NCBI GenBank assembly: GCA_910584685.1
Contig: CAJUAO010000023.1
Location: 1-42,184, forward strand
From: an uncultured Lachnospiraceae bacterium
GTDB lineage: Bacteria > Bacillota > Clostridia > Lachnospirales > Lachnospiraceae
Reading direction: 5' to 3'
DNA length: 42,184 nucleotides
Each line of letters starts with the position of its first letter. The stretch's first letter is position 1. This document shows, piece after piece, positions 1-7,606 of this stretch. A program made the position numbers and the translations under genes. The notes below the pieces were generated by a model. It was not told where the DNA came from. It did no database searches and saw nothing but the letters and a program-made list of their open reading frames with translations.

Positions 1-109
1 TAACTCCCTGTCCCCGCCACCACCCTAAGGTCTTATACTCCCTTTATTCTTAAGCCCCGGGCTTCATGTGAGGAACTTTTTTTCAAACATACAAATTAAT
101 ATTTTATAT
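1..109 (-). repeat. Diverged interspersed repeat, copy A
   Basis: Read on the minus strand, this stretch downstream of the fucosidase gene aligns colinearly with about 42036-42142 on the plus strand. Shared blocks, in order, are AAATATTAATTTGTA (identical), AGTTCCTC followed by a one-base change and CATG, GCTTAAGAA followed by one change and AAAGGGAG, and GGGAGTTA at the end. The spacing differs by only a few bases. I estimate roughly 70-75% identity by eye. No coding frame is evident. The nature of the element (small RNA, miniature mobile element or regulatory block) is unknown. Confidence 0.6.
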
Positions 110-113
110 TTTC

Positions 114-1586
114 TCAACGCAGCTTTATCTTAAATGTCACCGGCCTATCGCTCTGCACCTTTGAATATATTTTTAAGCCCTCCTCCCCTCTTTCAAATTT
201 AACCTCCCCGTCATAACCTAACACTGTTACATCATCTATGATTCCTCCAAAATTAGCCTGTCTTGAAATATCCTGCACGCCAAGGGACTTAATACAATAC
301 TCCCCTTTTTCATTTGTCTTCATTACTATTGCATAAAGATATCCGTGTCCCCTTGTAAATCTAAAGTCCTCCGATGTAAAATTCTTCTTAATGCCGTCTG
401 CAAACTGACCTTCTACTATCTGTGTAGGTCCCTCGCCATAAATTCTCCATGTAGAGGAATCATATATAGCCTCTCCGTTTACCTTAAGCCACTCCCCTAT
501 CTCAAGCAATACTTTTTCGTCCTCCCTTGATATTGTTCCGTCTGCCTTTGGCCCTACATTTAACAGCAGATTGCCGTTTTTACTTACAATATCAACTAAA
601 TCCTGTATCAGCTCATTTGAGCTTCTAAATATATTGTTTTCCGTATAACACCATGAGTTAAGGGCTATAGCCGTGTCTGTCTGCCATGTATACGCCTTCA
701 TGTCTGCAAACTGGCCTCTTTCCACGTCAGGAATGGCAGTGCCAAACATAAATGCATCATGCTTGTAGCATATTACCGCTTCCTGCCCCCAGCTCTTTGC
801 TCTGTTATAATAATACGCCGCCAGCCTTTGGAGATATTTTTTTAAAGAGCTGTGCTGTATCCACCAGTCAAAATATAATACCTTTGGCCTGTATTTATCA
901 ATTATTTCACAGGTTCTTACTAACCAGTCATCCTTATATTCAATAGACGGCTCCGGCTTGCTGAATAAATCATGATGGTTTTGCTCCGGCATGGCAGGCC
1001 AATAGAAATCGCCCCTTTCCATAGGCTCCTTTATATCGCTTTCAAATTCCTTTCCGTGTCCCATAAAAAACCAATGCTCAAATCTGTGAGTTGACGCGCC
1101 TATGCTCATTCCTTCCTTTTCAACGCTTGCCTTAAGCTCTCCCAGCACATCTCTCTTAGGCCCCATCTCATATGCGTTCCACCTTGAAATATCGCTGTTA
1201 TACATTTGAAAGCCATCATGGTGCTCTGCTACGGGAACTATATATTTCGCTCCGGCTTTTTTAAATAATTGCGCCCATTCATCAGGATTAAATTTCTCTG
1301 CCTTAAACATTGGTATAAAATCCTTGTAGCCAAATTCCGTATGCTTTCCGTATGTTTTTATGTGATGCTCATATTCAGGAGAGCCCTGAATATACATATT
1401 TCTTGAGTACCACTCGCTTCCAAACGCAGGAACGCTGTATACGCCCCAGTGAATAAAAATTCCAAACTTAGCTTTCCTGTACCATTTCGGCGCCTCATAT
1501 TCTGACAATGATTCCCAGTTATCCTTATACTCGCCCTCCTCAATTACCTTGTCAATGATTTTCAAATATGGCTTCATATCGTACAT
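114..1586 (-). CDS. Alpha-L-fucosidase, glycoside hydrolase family 29
   Basis: Predicted to release terminal alpha-linked L-fucose from glycans by a retaining mechanism. The N-terminal part has the family pattern WYRKAKFGIFIHWGVYSVPA and a conserved EHHDGF segment near residue 121. YFDWW near residue 240 carries the probable catalytic nucleophile Asp. A smaller beta-rich C-terminal domain follows. Length is 490 aa, normal for the family. No signal peptide is seen, so it probably acts in the cytoplasm on imported oligosaccharides. The ATG at 1586 is chosen because GGAGGG lies 7 nt upstream; the in-frame TTG at 1601 overlaps that ribosome binding site. It appears to be transcribed alone, and no sugar transporter or regulator is adjacent. 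Confidence 0.9.
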   Translation of the reverse strand: MYDMKPYLKIIDKVIEEGEYKDNWESLSEYEAPKWYRKAKFGIFIHWGVYSVPAFGSEWYSRNMYIQGSPEYEHHIKTYGKHTEFGYKDFIPMFKAEKFNPDEWAQLFKKAGAKYIVPVAEHHDGFQMYNSDISRWNAYEMGPKRDVLGELKASVEKEGMSIGASTHRFEHWFFMGHGKEFESDIKEPMERGDFYWPAMPEQNHHDLFSKPEPSIEYKDDWLVRTCEIIDKYRPKVLYFDWWIQHSSLKKYLQRLAAYYYNRAKSWGQEAVICYKHDAFMFGTAIPDVERGQFADMKAYTWQTDTAIALNSWCYTENNIFRSSNELIQDLVDIVSKNGNLLLNVGPKADGTISREDEKVLLEIGEWLKVNGEAIYDSSTWRIYGEGPTQIVEGQFADGIKKNFTSEDFRFTRGHGYLYAIVMKTNEKGEYCIKSLGVQDISRQANFGGIIDDVTVLGYDGEVKFERGEEGLKIYSKVQSDRPVTFKIKLR

Positions 1587-1706
1587 GTAAAATCCCTCCA
1601 ATACTTTTTTGTTTATTATAGCTATTCAGGCAAAATTTTTTTAGAGAATTATATGTCTGATTTTATAATATTGTGTCGTGTTTTTATATATTTATTATAG
1701 CCCTAA
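1587..1706. other. Spacer between metG and the fucosidase gene
   Basis: AT-rich spacer of 120 bp. On the minus strand it holds a TATAAT at about 1616-1621 that could be a -10 box for the fucosidase gene, but no convincing -35 box lies 17 nt upstream. No terminator hairpin for metG is obvious. Confidence 0.35.
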
Positions 1707-3335
1707 TTATAACAATGCTTTCAGCTTTTCCGTTTCTTCCTCAATGACACTTTTATCTATCCTTTGAAATAAAATCTCAATCTCGGGAAGGCGCTTCCCT
1801 GCCGGAACTGATTTTCTTTCCCATTTATTATCTATATTCAGCCATCTGCACACCTTTTCCGAAGAAAACGGGAGAAACGGATACAGAAGCGCCGCTAAAT
1901 TGGAAATAATCTGAACGCACCTGTAAAGTGTATTTTTACACGCAGCTACATTTGTTTCTCTTGTAATCCATGGCTGCTCTGCATCAAAAAATTTGTTTGC
2001 GTCCCTTATAAAATCGAAAATTCCCCCTAAGGCCTCCTTAAAGGCTCCCTTTTCTATAAGACTGCCTGTGGTCTTAAACAATTCATCTATTTTCTCATTT
2101 GTTTCCGGATTATCTACGCCTTCAGGTATATAACCGTTCCAATATTTAATAATAAATGACAGGGAACGGTTAATAAAATTTCCATAGGCTCCAAGCAATT
2201 CTCCATTATGACTATATACATATTCCCTCCACGAAAAATCTGCATCCTTCTTCTCTGGTCCCTTTGCAAGAAAATAATACCGGATAGAATCCGGCTCATA
2301 GGATTTAAGTAAATCCTTTACCCAGATTGCATAATTCCTGCTTGTGGATATTTTCTGTCCCTCTAACGTAAGATATTCACTTGACACAATACAGTCCGGC
2401 AGATGCCAGCCTGTATCATTGGCTATTAAAAGCGACGGCAGAATAATTGTATGAAATGGAATATTATCCTTTCCATGTACGTAATAATGCTTGGAATCCT
2501 TTCCCCAAAGCGAATTAAAGTCAGTATTTCTTTTATCTGCCGACACCTTGCTCGCTGACAAATAACCTAACACATTTTCTGCCCATATATAAATTGTTTT
2601 ATTTTCGTAGCCCTCCCTTGGCGCCTCTATTCCCCAGTCCAAATCTCTTGTCAGCGCCCTGTCTCTTAAGCCTTCGCCTATATATTTGTTTGTAAATGCT
2701 ATTGCATTTTTTCTCCAGTCAGGGTGAGCGTTTACAAGCTCTTTAAGCTGCTTTTCCAAGGCTGAAACAGCTATATACAAATGCTTTGACTTTTTAAAGC
2801 TTATTTTCCTGCCGCATATGGCGCATACCGGCTCAAGCAGATTTTCCGGCTCGAGGACTGCGCCGCAGGCGTCACATTGGTCTCCACGTGTATCCTTATT
2901 GCAGCTTGGGCATCTGCCTAACACAAAACGGTCTGCCAGAAACGTGCCGCATTTTTCACAGTATGCATAGGGAGCTTCCTTTTCATAGACATACTCGCTT
3001 TCATACAATTTCTTATGGAATTTTCTTACAAAATCCTCGTGCTCCTTTGATGATGTTTTTGTATATACGTCATAGCTAAAGCCTAGCTTTTCAAAACATT
3101 CCTTAAATTCCTCATGATAAAAATTGCTGATTTCCTCAGGGGTTTTTCCCTCTTTTTTTGCCCTTATTGCAACGGGAGTTCCGTGGCAGTCGCTTCCTGA
3201 CACAAAATATACATTGTCGCCGACAGCCCTGTGATATCTTGCCAATACGTCTCCCGGCAGCAAGCCTGCAATATGTCCTATGTGCAGCGGGCCATTTGCA
3301 TAAGGCCATGCCCCGCCAATTAAAATATCTTTCAT
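1707..3335 (-). CDS. metG: Methionyl-tRNA synthetase (MetRS)
   Basis: Class I synthetase that charges tRNA-Met with methionine. The N-terminus has GGAWPYANGPLHIGHIAG with the HIGH motif. The connective peptide has paired Cys knuckles (CEKC, CPSC, CDAC, CAIC), the double-zinc form. The KMSKS loop is KISTS, followed by the anticodon-binding helical domain (WNGYIPE to WLNID). At 542 aa it stops at the helical domain and lacks the C-terminal tRNA-binding (EMAP-like) domain often seen in Firmicute MetRS, so it may be a second MetRS in the genome. The ATG at 3335 is preferred because GGAG lies 6 nt upstream; an in-frame start at 3374 would lie across a hairpin. A methionine T-box leader lies upstream. 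Confidence 0.9.
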   Translation of the reverse strand: MKDILIGGAWPYANGPLHIGHIAGLLPGDVLARYHRAVGDNVYFVSGSDCHGTPVAIRAKKEGKTPEEISNFYHEEFKECFEKLGFSYDVYTKTSSKEHEDFVRKFHKKLYESEYVYEKEAPYAYCEKCGTFLADRFVLGRCPSCNKDTRGDQCDACGAVLEPENLLEPVCAICGRKISFKKSKHLYIAVSALEKQLKELVNAHPDWRKNAIAFTNKYIGEGLRDRALTRDLDWGIEAPREGYENKTIYIWAENVLGYLSASKVSADKRNTDFNSLWGKDSKHYYVHGKDNIPFHTIILPSLLIANDTGWHLPDCIVSSEYLTLEGQKISTSRNYAIWVKDLLKSYEPDSIRYYFLAKGPEKKDADFSWREYVYSHNGELLGAYGNFINRSLSFIIKYWNGYIPEGVDNPETNEKIDELFKTTGSLIEKGAFKEALGGIFDFIRDANKFFDAEQPWITRETNVAACKNTLYRCVQIISNLAALLYPFLPFSSEKVCRWLNIDNKWERKSVPAGKRLPEIEILFQRIDKSVIEEETEKLKALL

Positions 3336-3350
3336 AATAATCTCCATTCC

Positions 3351-3370
3351 GCCGCCTTTCAGTTGGCGGC
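3351..3370 (-). promoter_or_regulatory. Hairpin just upstream of the metG ribosome binding site
   Basis: A perfect 6-bp GCCGCC/GGCGGC stem with an 8-nt loop ends about 7 nt before the GGAG box that serves the ATG at 3335. It could affect ribosome access or mRNA stability. This is a sequence observation only. Confidence 0.45.
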
Positions 3371-3375
3371 ACAAA

Positions 3376-3407
3376 TAATAATGAAAAACGCTGCTTTTTG
3401 CGTTTTT
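3376..3407 (-). terminator. Possible terminator hairpin in the metG leader
   Basis: On the minus strand AAAAACGC pairs with GCGTTTTT around a loop of about 8 nt, giving a short stem whose 3' arm ends in five T. It lies between the T-box terminator and metG. It might act as a second attenuator or only as a spacer hairpin. Confidence 0.35.
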
Positions 3408-3410
3408 CCA

Positions 3411-3470
3411 GTGTGAAACTTAATACTTCTTAGGCAGCGTCTTTTGCTGCCTTAGAAGTATTTTTCACAC
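3411..3470. repeat. 60-bp near-perfect palindrome in the metG leader
   Basis: The arms begin GTGTGAAA and end TTTCACAC and are complementary inward to GGCAGC/GCTGCC, with one mismatch, a small asymmetric bulge and a 7-nt loop. In the transcript it makes one very long hairpin between the T-box terminator and metG. Its ends (AGTGTGAAA and TTTTTCACACTAT) resemble those of a smaller palindrome between rpoA and rplQ. It could be a miniature mobile repeat or an RNA structural element. Confidence 0.6.
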
Positions 3471-3542
3471 TATACCTCATTTCCTTTTAAATTAATCCGA
3501 CTCTTCCGAATTTGTAACTTGCTTAGCGAACTTTCCTATACA

Positions 3543-3834
3543 TTAAAAAAAGCCCTCCTCTCTGAAAAATTTCTTTTTCAGGGACGAGAGCCTGCGCTTC
3601 GTGTTACCACCCTAAATTTACCTATACCTCACGATACAGGCCTTATCAACTACGGATGAGAAATGATTCATCGATAGTCTATCACTGTAACGGGTGCACC
3701 CGTCGTAGCCTTGGCGTTAAAGCTTCGGTACGCAGCTCCGAGACCATTTTCAACAGCTTCTTCTGTGCCTGCTCTCACCAAATCAGACTCTCTGTGACAT
3801 ATCCAGCCGTTTACTCTTCTCTTCATTGCCTTTG
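3543..3834 (-). promoter_or_regulatory. Methionine-specific T-box riboswitch leader
   Basis: On the minus strand the T-box sequence AGGGTGGTAACACG (about 3601-3614) is followed by a GC-poor hairpin, CTGAAAAA with TTTTTCAG, and a run of seven T (3545-3551) that forms the intrinsic terminator. Upstream, Stem I carries an AGAGAAGAGTA-like GA-rich motif and a specifier loop with an ATG codon at 3745-3747. The UGGU of the T-box matches a tRNA with discriminator A, as in tRNA-Met. Uncharged tRNA-Met is therefore expected to stabilise the antiterminator and allow transcription into metG. Confidence 0.9.
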
Positions 3835-3840
3835 ACTGTC

Positions 3841-3869
3841 ATTATAGCAAAGGATATTAATTGTGTCTA
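3841..3869 (-). promoter_or_regulatory. Promoter of the T-box/metG transcript
   Basis: TAGACA (3864-3869) and TATAAT (3841-3846) are separated by 17 nt on the minus strand. Transcription would start near 3834, just before Stem I of the T-box. Confidence 0.75.
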
Positions 3870-3949
3870 TACCTAAATTTAAAAGTACATTAAAAACTAT
3901 TTTCTATTTTTTAATAAATATATCATTTGCTTCTCACCTTGCTTTCATT

Positions 3950-4381
3950 TCATAAATATCCTCTTTTCTTTGCTTCTTCTATCAGGCAAGGCTGAATATC
4001 AGGATATGTAAGCTTCTTTGGAAGTTCATCTGTTAATACAATCTTTTCAATTTCACTGCTCAGTTCTGCCTCAAAATGCTTTATATCGGCAAAAAATAAC
4101 ATTCCAAAGGATTCTTTTCCATTATTCATATTATCCGGCGCCGTAACGGAATATACACAGACAGGTTTTATAGTATACTCCAAGGCTCCCGTTTCCTCAT
4201 AGAGTTCTCTTTTAGCTGTATCCATGATACTTTCTCCGGCTTCCCTATGACCACCGGGAATTTCCCATGTATCTCTGTTCCTGTGTTTGCAAAATACATA
4301 TTTATTTTGCGCTTTAGATATTATTACGGCAAACTTTAGCAATTCGTCAGCTGCATTTTCGTAAAACTTAATTTCTGTCAT
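3950..4381 (-). CDS. Nudix hydrolase
   Basis: Hydrolyses a nucleoside diphosphate linked to another moiety; the substrate cannot be read from sequence. The complete Nudix box is visible: GGHREAGE, seven residues, then RELYEETGA, near residues 43-66, with the metal-binding glutamates intact. At 143 aa it is a single-domain enzyme with a MutT-like fold. It is the last gene of a same-strand run (ECF S component, P-loop kinase, aldo/keto reductase, Nudix) with a 33-bp gap from the reductase, so co-transcription is plausible. A housekeeping role in nucleotide sanitation is possible but unproven. Confidence 0.88.
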   Translation of the reverse strand: MTEIKFYENAADELLKFAVIISKAQNKYVFCKHRNRDTWEIPGGHREAGESIMDTAKRELYEETGALEYTIKPVCVYSVTAPDNMNNGKESFGMLFFADIKHFEAELSSEIEKIVLTDELPKKLTYPDIQPCLIEEAKKRGYL

Positions 4382-4414
4382 TTCATCACTTCCTTCATTG
4401 TATATGGCAAATTA

Positions 4415-5542
4415 CTATTTTTCAAATACCTCTGCGCAATCCTTCAATCTTTCAATGACCTTTATCTGCTGTGGACAGGCGCTCTCACACTGACCGCATT
4501 CTATACAGTCAGACGCGCTTCCTGCCCCTGCGACAGCCTGCTTATACTCGGCCTTTCCTTCCTCAAGCTGCCCTAATACAAGCTGCTTATTCCGCGCCGC
4601 AAATATCTCAGGAATAGGAATCTGCTGAGGACAGCCGGCAGTACAATAATGACAGCCGGTGCATGGAATTGACTTTACGCCGTTAATTGCCTCCTGCGCC
4701 TTTTGGATTGCAGTCTGCTCCTGCTTATTAAGAGGCTTAAAATCCTTCATATAAGAAATATTATCCTCCATCTGCTCTATATTTGACATCCCTGAAAGCA
4801 CTGTAATTATTCCGTCTAAGGAAGCAACATAACGAATTGCCCAGGATGCATAGGATGCCTCCTTATTTATCTCATCAAAAATTTCTTTTACATTTTCAGG
4901 AGGATTTGCCAATGCTCCGCCCTTGACAGGCTCCATGACAATAATGGATTTTCCATGTCTTCTTGCAACCTCATAGTTCTCCCTTGATGTTATGTCAGGA
5001 TTTTCCCAGTCTGCATAATTAAGCTGAAGCTGTACAAATTCCGCATCAGGATGGCTTGTAAGAATTTTATCAAGAATATAAGGAGTTGAATGGAAAGAAA
5101 AGCCCCAGTGCTTAATCAGACCTTTTTCCTTCTGTTCCTTAACAAAATCCCAAATGTGATATTCGTCATACAGCTTATAATTTCCTGCCTGCAGGGCATG
5201 AAGCAGATAATAGTCAAAATATCCTGCGCCTGTACGCTCTAAGCTTGTAAAAAACTGCTGCTTAGCCTTCTCCTCACTGTGCTCTCCCGCCCACGCGCAC
5301 AGCTTTGTAGCTATTGTAAAGCTCTCACGTGGATATCTGTCAATCAGCGCCTCCTTTGCGGCGCGCTCGGAATCTCCTCCATCGTAGACATACGCCGTAT
5401 CAAAATAAGTCTGACCTGCATCCATAAACATGTCTACCATTTTTTTTGTCTGCTCAATATCAATTTTTCCGTTTGACAGCTTTGGCAGCCTCATAAGTCC
5501 AAATCCAAGCTTTGGTGTTTCTTCTCCAAAATAATGCTCCAT
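4415..5542 (-). CDS. Aldo/keto reductase with C-terminal 2x[4Fe-4S] domain
   Basis: NAD(P)H-dependent oxidoreductase with an aldo/keto reductase TIM barrel (about residues 1-280). The catalytic Asp and Tyr lie in FDTAYVYDGGDSE and the Lys in IATKLCAW. The C-terminus adds a ferredoxin-like segment with Cys clusters CTGCHYCTAGCP (residue 294 on) and CIECGQCESACP (residue 346 on), enough for two [4Fe-4S] centres. This architecture is common in anaerobic Clostridia; the physiological substrate is unknown. Length is 375 aa, usual for the subgroup. It lies 27 bp downstream of the P-loop kinase gene and 33 bp upstream of the Nudix gene, all on the minus strand. Confidence 0.9.
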   Translation of the reverse strand: MEHYFGEETPKLGFGLMRLPKLSNGKIDIEQTKKMVDMFMDAGQTYFDTAYVYDGGDSERAAKEALIDRYPRESFTIATKLCAWAGEHSEEKAKQQFFTSLERTGAGYFDYYLLHALQAGNYKLYDEYHIWDFVKEQKEKGLIKHWGFSFHSTPYILDKILTSHPDAEFVQLQLNYADWENPDITSRENYEVARRHGKSIIVMEPVKGGALANPPENVKEIFDEINKEASYASWAIRYVASLDGIITVLSGMSNIEQMEDNISYMKDFKPLNKQEQTAIQKAQEAINGVKSIPCTGCHYCTAGCPQQIPIPEIFAARNKQLVLGQLEEGKAEYKQAVAGAGSASDCIECGQCESACPQQIKVIERLKDCAEVFEK

Positions 5543-5569
5543 TTTAATTCCTCCTTGTAAATTTTTTAT

Positions 5570-6136
5570 TTATAATATGGTTACTACAACGTCACAGCGC
5601 TCCTGTATCCTGTATGCAGTAAAATAGCTTTCCTCCAAAGGAATCCAGCGATTACTGAAGTTTAAAGCTGCCTCCTCCCCATTTCTTTGGCGTATGCGTT
5701 CAAGCTGCTTATGTGGCTCAATAGTTAAAAACACATGTAAATCATAAAAATCCCACAAAACAGGGTGACAGCTATAGGAGCCCTCAACAATGGTAACAGG
5801 CTTAGGCTCTACATAAATCCTGGAAGAAAGCTTCATCTTCTGACAGTCAAATATCTGATAGGAAAATGATTTTCCCTGACTTATAGGAACCATTACCTCC
5901 CTTAGCACTCTTTCATAATCCACATTTCCTCCCGGCTCCTGCATACGCTCAAGGGTACGCTGCTCCCGACGGAGAAAAAAATCATCCATATGTATTATAT
6001 TACAGTTAATCTCTTTTTTCAACAATGCGGCAAGGGTTGTTTTTCCGGCTGCGCATCTTCCGTCAATAGCAATCAGCATTGAAGCCTTATCACATTCTTT
6101 AATATAACGCATAATTTCAGAAAAGCCATTATCCAT
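5570..6136 (-). CDS. Uridine kinase-like P-loop kinase
   Basis: Small nucleoside or metabolite kinase of the uridine kinase/phosphoribulokinase type. A Walker A motif GRCAAGKT lies at residues 26-33. HMDDFF follows near residue 50, as in uridine kinases, with a VEGSYSCHP segment further on and an Arg-rich lid (QLERIRQRNG). Its 188 aa is short but complete. It begins 4 bp after the stop of the ECF S-component gene, so the two are almost certainly translationally coupled. This pairing suggests that it may phosphorylate the imported compound, but that is inference. Confidence 0.8.
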   Translation of the reverse strand: MDNGFSEIMRYIKECDKASMLIAIDGRCAAGKTTLAALLKKEINCNIIHMDDFFLRREQRTLERMQEPGGNVDYERVLREVMVPISQGKSFSYQIFDCQKMKLSSRIYVEPKPVTIVEGSYSCHPVLWDFYDLHVFLTIEPHKQLERIRQRNGEEAALNFSNRWIPLEESYFTAYRIQERCDVVVTIL

Positions 6137-6140
6137 ATTT

Positions 6141-6719
6141 TTAACTCCTCACCTTCTGCGGTGATTGCGCTTTTTGTGTAAAATGCACCAGCCCTGTTTT
6201 GTTAAGGGCAACCATAACCGTCGGAATTAAGACAAGCTGCAGGATAATTCCCGGAACTGCATTTAAAAAAGCGCCTGCAAGGAACATTTTCCACGTAAAC
6301 CCATTTTCTCCCAGGCCGAGAAGAATTATTTCAACAATCCCCCACACCACACGTCCTGCAAGCATTGCAATAATCATACTGCGGTATAGCGCAATCACAC
6401 ATTTCCAGCGTGAACGCGAGTACATAAGTCCAACAACCAGTCCGTATGCCGCAAGCTCGAACGCCATTGCTATTCCCGTAGGGAACATCACAGGCATTCC
6501 AAACAATACATATCTTAAAGGTGGAAGAATAAATCCCACTGCAAGACCATACTGCCACCCACAGATAAGTCCGCATAAAAGCACCGGTATATGCATAGGC
6601 AAAAGCATTTTCCCAATTCTTGGAATCTGTCCTGTAAAAAACGGCAGTACCAAGCCTATAGCCATAAACATGGCTGCTAAAGTTAATTTTAAAACCTGAT
6701 TTTTCTTCTTTGTGTCCAC
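6141..6719 (-). CDS. ECF transporter S component (substrate-specific membrane subunit)
   Basis: Integral membrane protein of about six helices that binds a vitamin-like substrate and works with an EcfT-EcfA1-EcfA2 module, here probably the genes at 14.5-17.3 kb. The N-terminal helix pattern LTLAAMFMAIGLVLPF and the following IPRIGKMLLPMHIPVLLCG are typical of group II S components. Specificity is not readable; a pantothenate- or folate-type transporter is possible. The GTG at 6719 is preferred (192 aa) because AGGAGG lies 9 nt upstream; the upstream ATG at 6767 lacks a ribosome binding site. No riboswitch fits in the 74-bp upstream gap. Confidence 0.82.
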   Translation of the reverse strand: MDTKKKNQVLKLTLAAMFMAIGLVLPFFTGQIPRIGKMLLPMHIPVLLCGLICGWQYGLAVGFILPPLRYVLFGMPVMFPTGIAMAFELAAYGLVVGLMYSRSRWKCVIALYRSMIIAMLAGRVVWGIVEIILLGLGENGFTWKMFLAGAFLNAVPGIILQLVLIPTVMVALNKTGLVHFTQKAQSPQKVRS

Positions 6720-6793
6720 CTTAATAAACCTCCTGATTATAATTATTTTTAATAATATGTAAGACATTTGACAGTCCTAATGCTTATATATTG

Positions 6794-7603
6794 TTAAAAA
6801 TACAGCTCTTTAATGCATTCCAATACAGTCTTAATATATTCCGCGCTTTTCCTGTACTGTTCAAATACAATATTAAAGCCCTCTGGGTCATCACAGACAA
6901 AATTCCAATAGTCTTTTCCTATCAAGAGCTCCTCCTCTGCAAAAAACTGTTTAACCCGCTCCTGTCTCCATTCTGAATTTTCACCATATTTGTTATAGGC
7001 AGTTCCAAAATATAGCTTTATTTTTTCGTCATTTCTGTCCTTTAAGGAATTTTTCAAAATAAAGTATTCCTGAAGCAAAGCAAGCTTCTCCGTTTTTGCT
7101 TTTTTATTATCTAAATCCCCTCCGGCCTTCAGCTCAATTAAATAATGCTCTTTTTTATCTTTATTGTAAAAATAGTGGTCTGTGACATGGGATTTTTGAA
7201 AGCTTCTTGTATCCTCCGGAATCATGCATACAAAGTCGCAATAATCGGAAACCTTAGGCTTTCTGTGCTTTTCATATTCCAGAATAATATAATCCATATG
7301 CTGTGATTGCTGTGGAAGCAAAAAGGAATCTATATTGCCCAGCACATCATATGACAGCTTCGCAACCTCATTTCCTATCCTTTCTAACACCTTCCCAAAG
7401 GAACTGTCAAAGCTTCTTACAAATGCGCTGTAAAACATAAATTCTTTACCAAGCTCTGCAACAAAACAGTTATTTTTTTTGCTGTTAATTACACCGTCAG
7501 GCTTATCAACCTCTTTAGTAAATCTTGTCTTATAGCTGTCGGCAAATCTTTTTATCTCTCTATCTACAATATTTTGTATTGCAACCTTTTTTGCTTCCTC
7601 CAT
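6794..7603 (-). CDS. TdeIII-like type II restriction endonuclease
   Basis: Predicted DNA endonuclease of a type II restriction-modification pair. Overall it resembles the TdeIII/MjaII endonuclease family (from memory). A candidate PD-(D/E)XK core is visible: CDFVCMIPEDTR near residue 122 followed by HYLIELKAGGDLDN near residue 154, giving the ExK pair. Length is 269 aa. It starts 3 bp after the stop of the adjacent DNA methyltransferase gene, so modification enzyme and nuclease form one operon with the methylase first. TdeIII-family members are reported to cut GGNCC; the partner here is an adenine-type methylase, so that specificity should not be assumed. Confidence 0.75.
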   Translation of the reverse strand: MEEAKKVAIQNIVDREIKRFADSYKTRFTKEVDKPDGVINSKKNNCFVAELGKEFMFYSAFVRSFDSSFGKVLERIGNEVAKLSYDVLGNIDSFLLPQQSQHMDYIILEYEKHRKPKVSDYCDFVCMIPEDTRSFQKSHVTDHYFYNKDKKEHYLIELKAGGDLDNKKAKTEKLALLQEYFILKNSLKDRNDEKIKLYFGTAYNKYGENSEWRQERVKQFFAEEELLIGKDYWNFVCDDPEGFNIVFEQYRKSAEYIKTVLECIKELYF

Positions 7604-7606
7604 TGC

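Noticed and set aside
6199..6699. 166-codon plus-strand frame
   Set aside because: It mirrors the ECF S-component gene. The low-complexity, Pro/Ile/Ser-rich composition is that of an antisense frame of a membrane protein.
6720..6793. Vitamin riboswitch upstream of the ECF S component
   Set aside because: The gap is only 74 bp and shows no conserved riboswitch motif.
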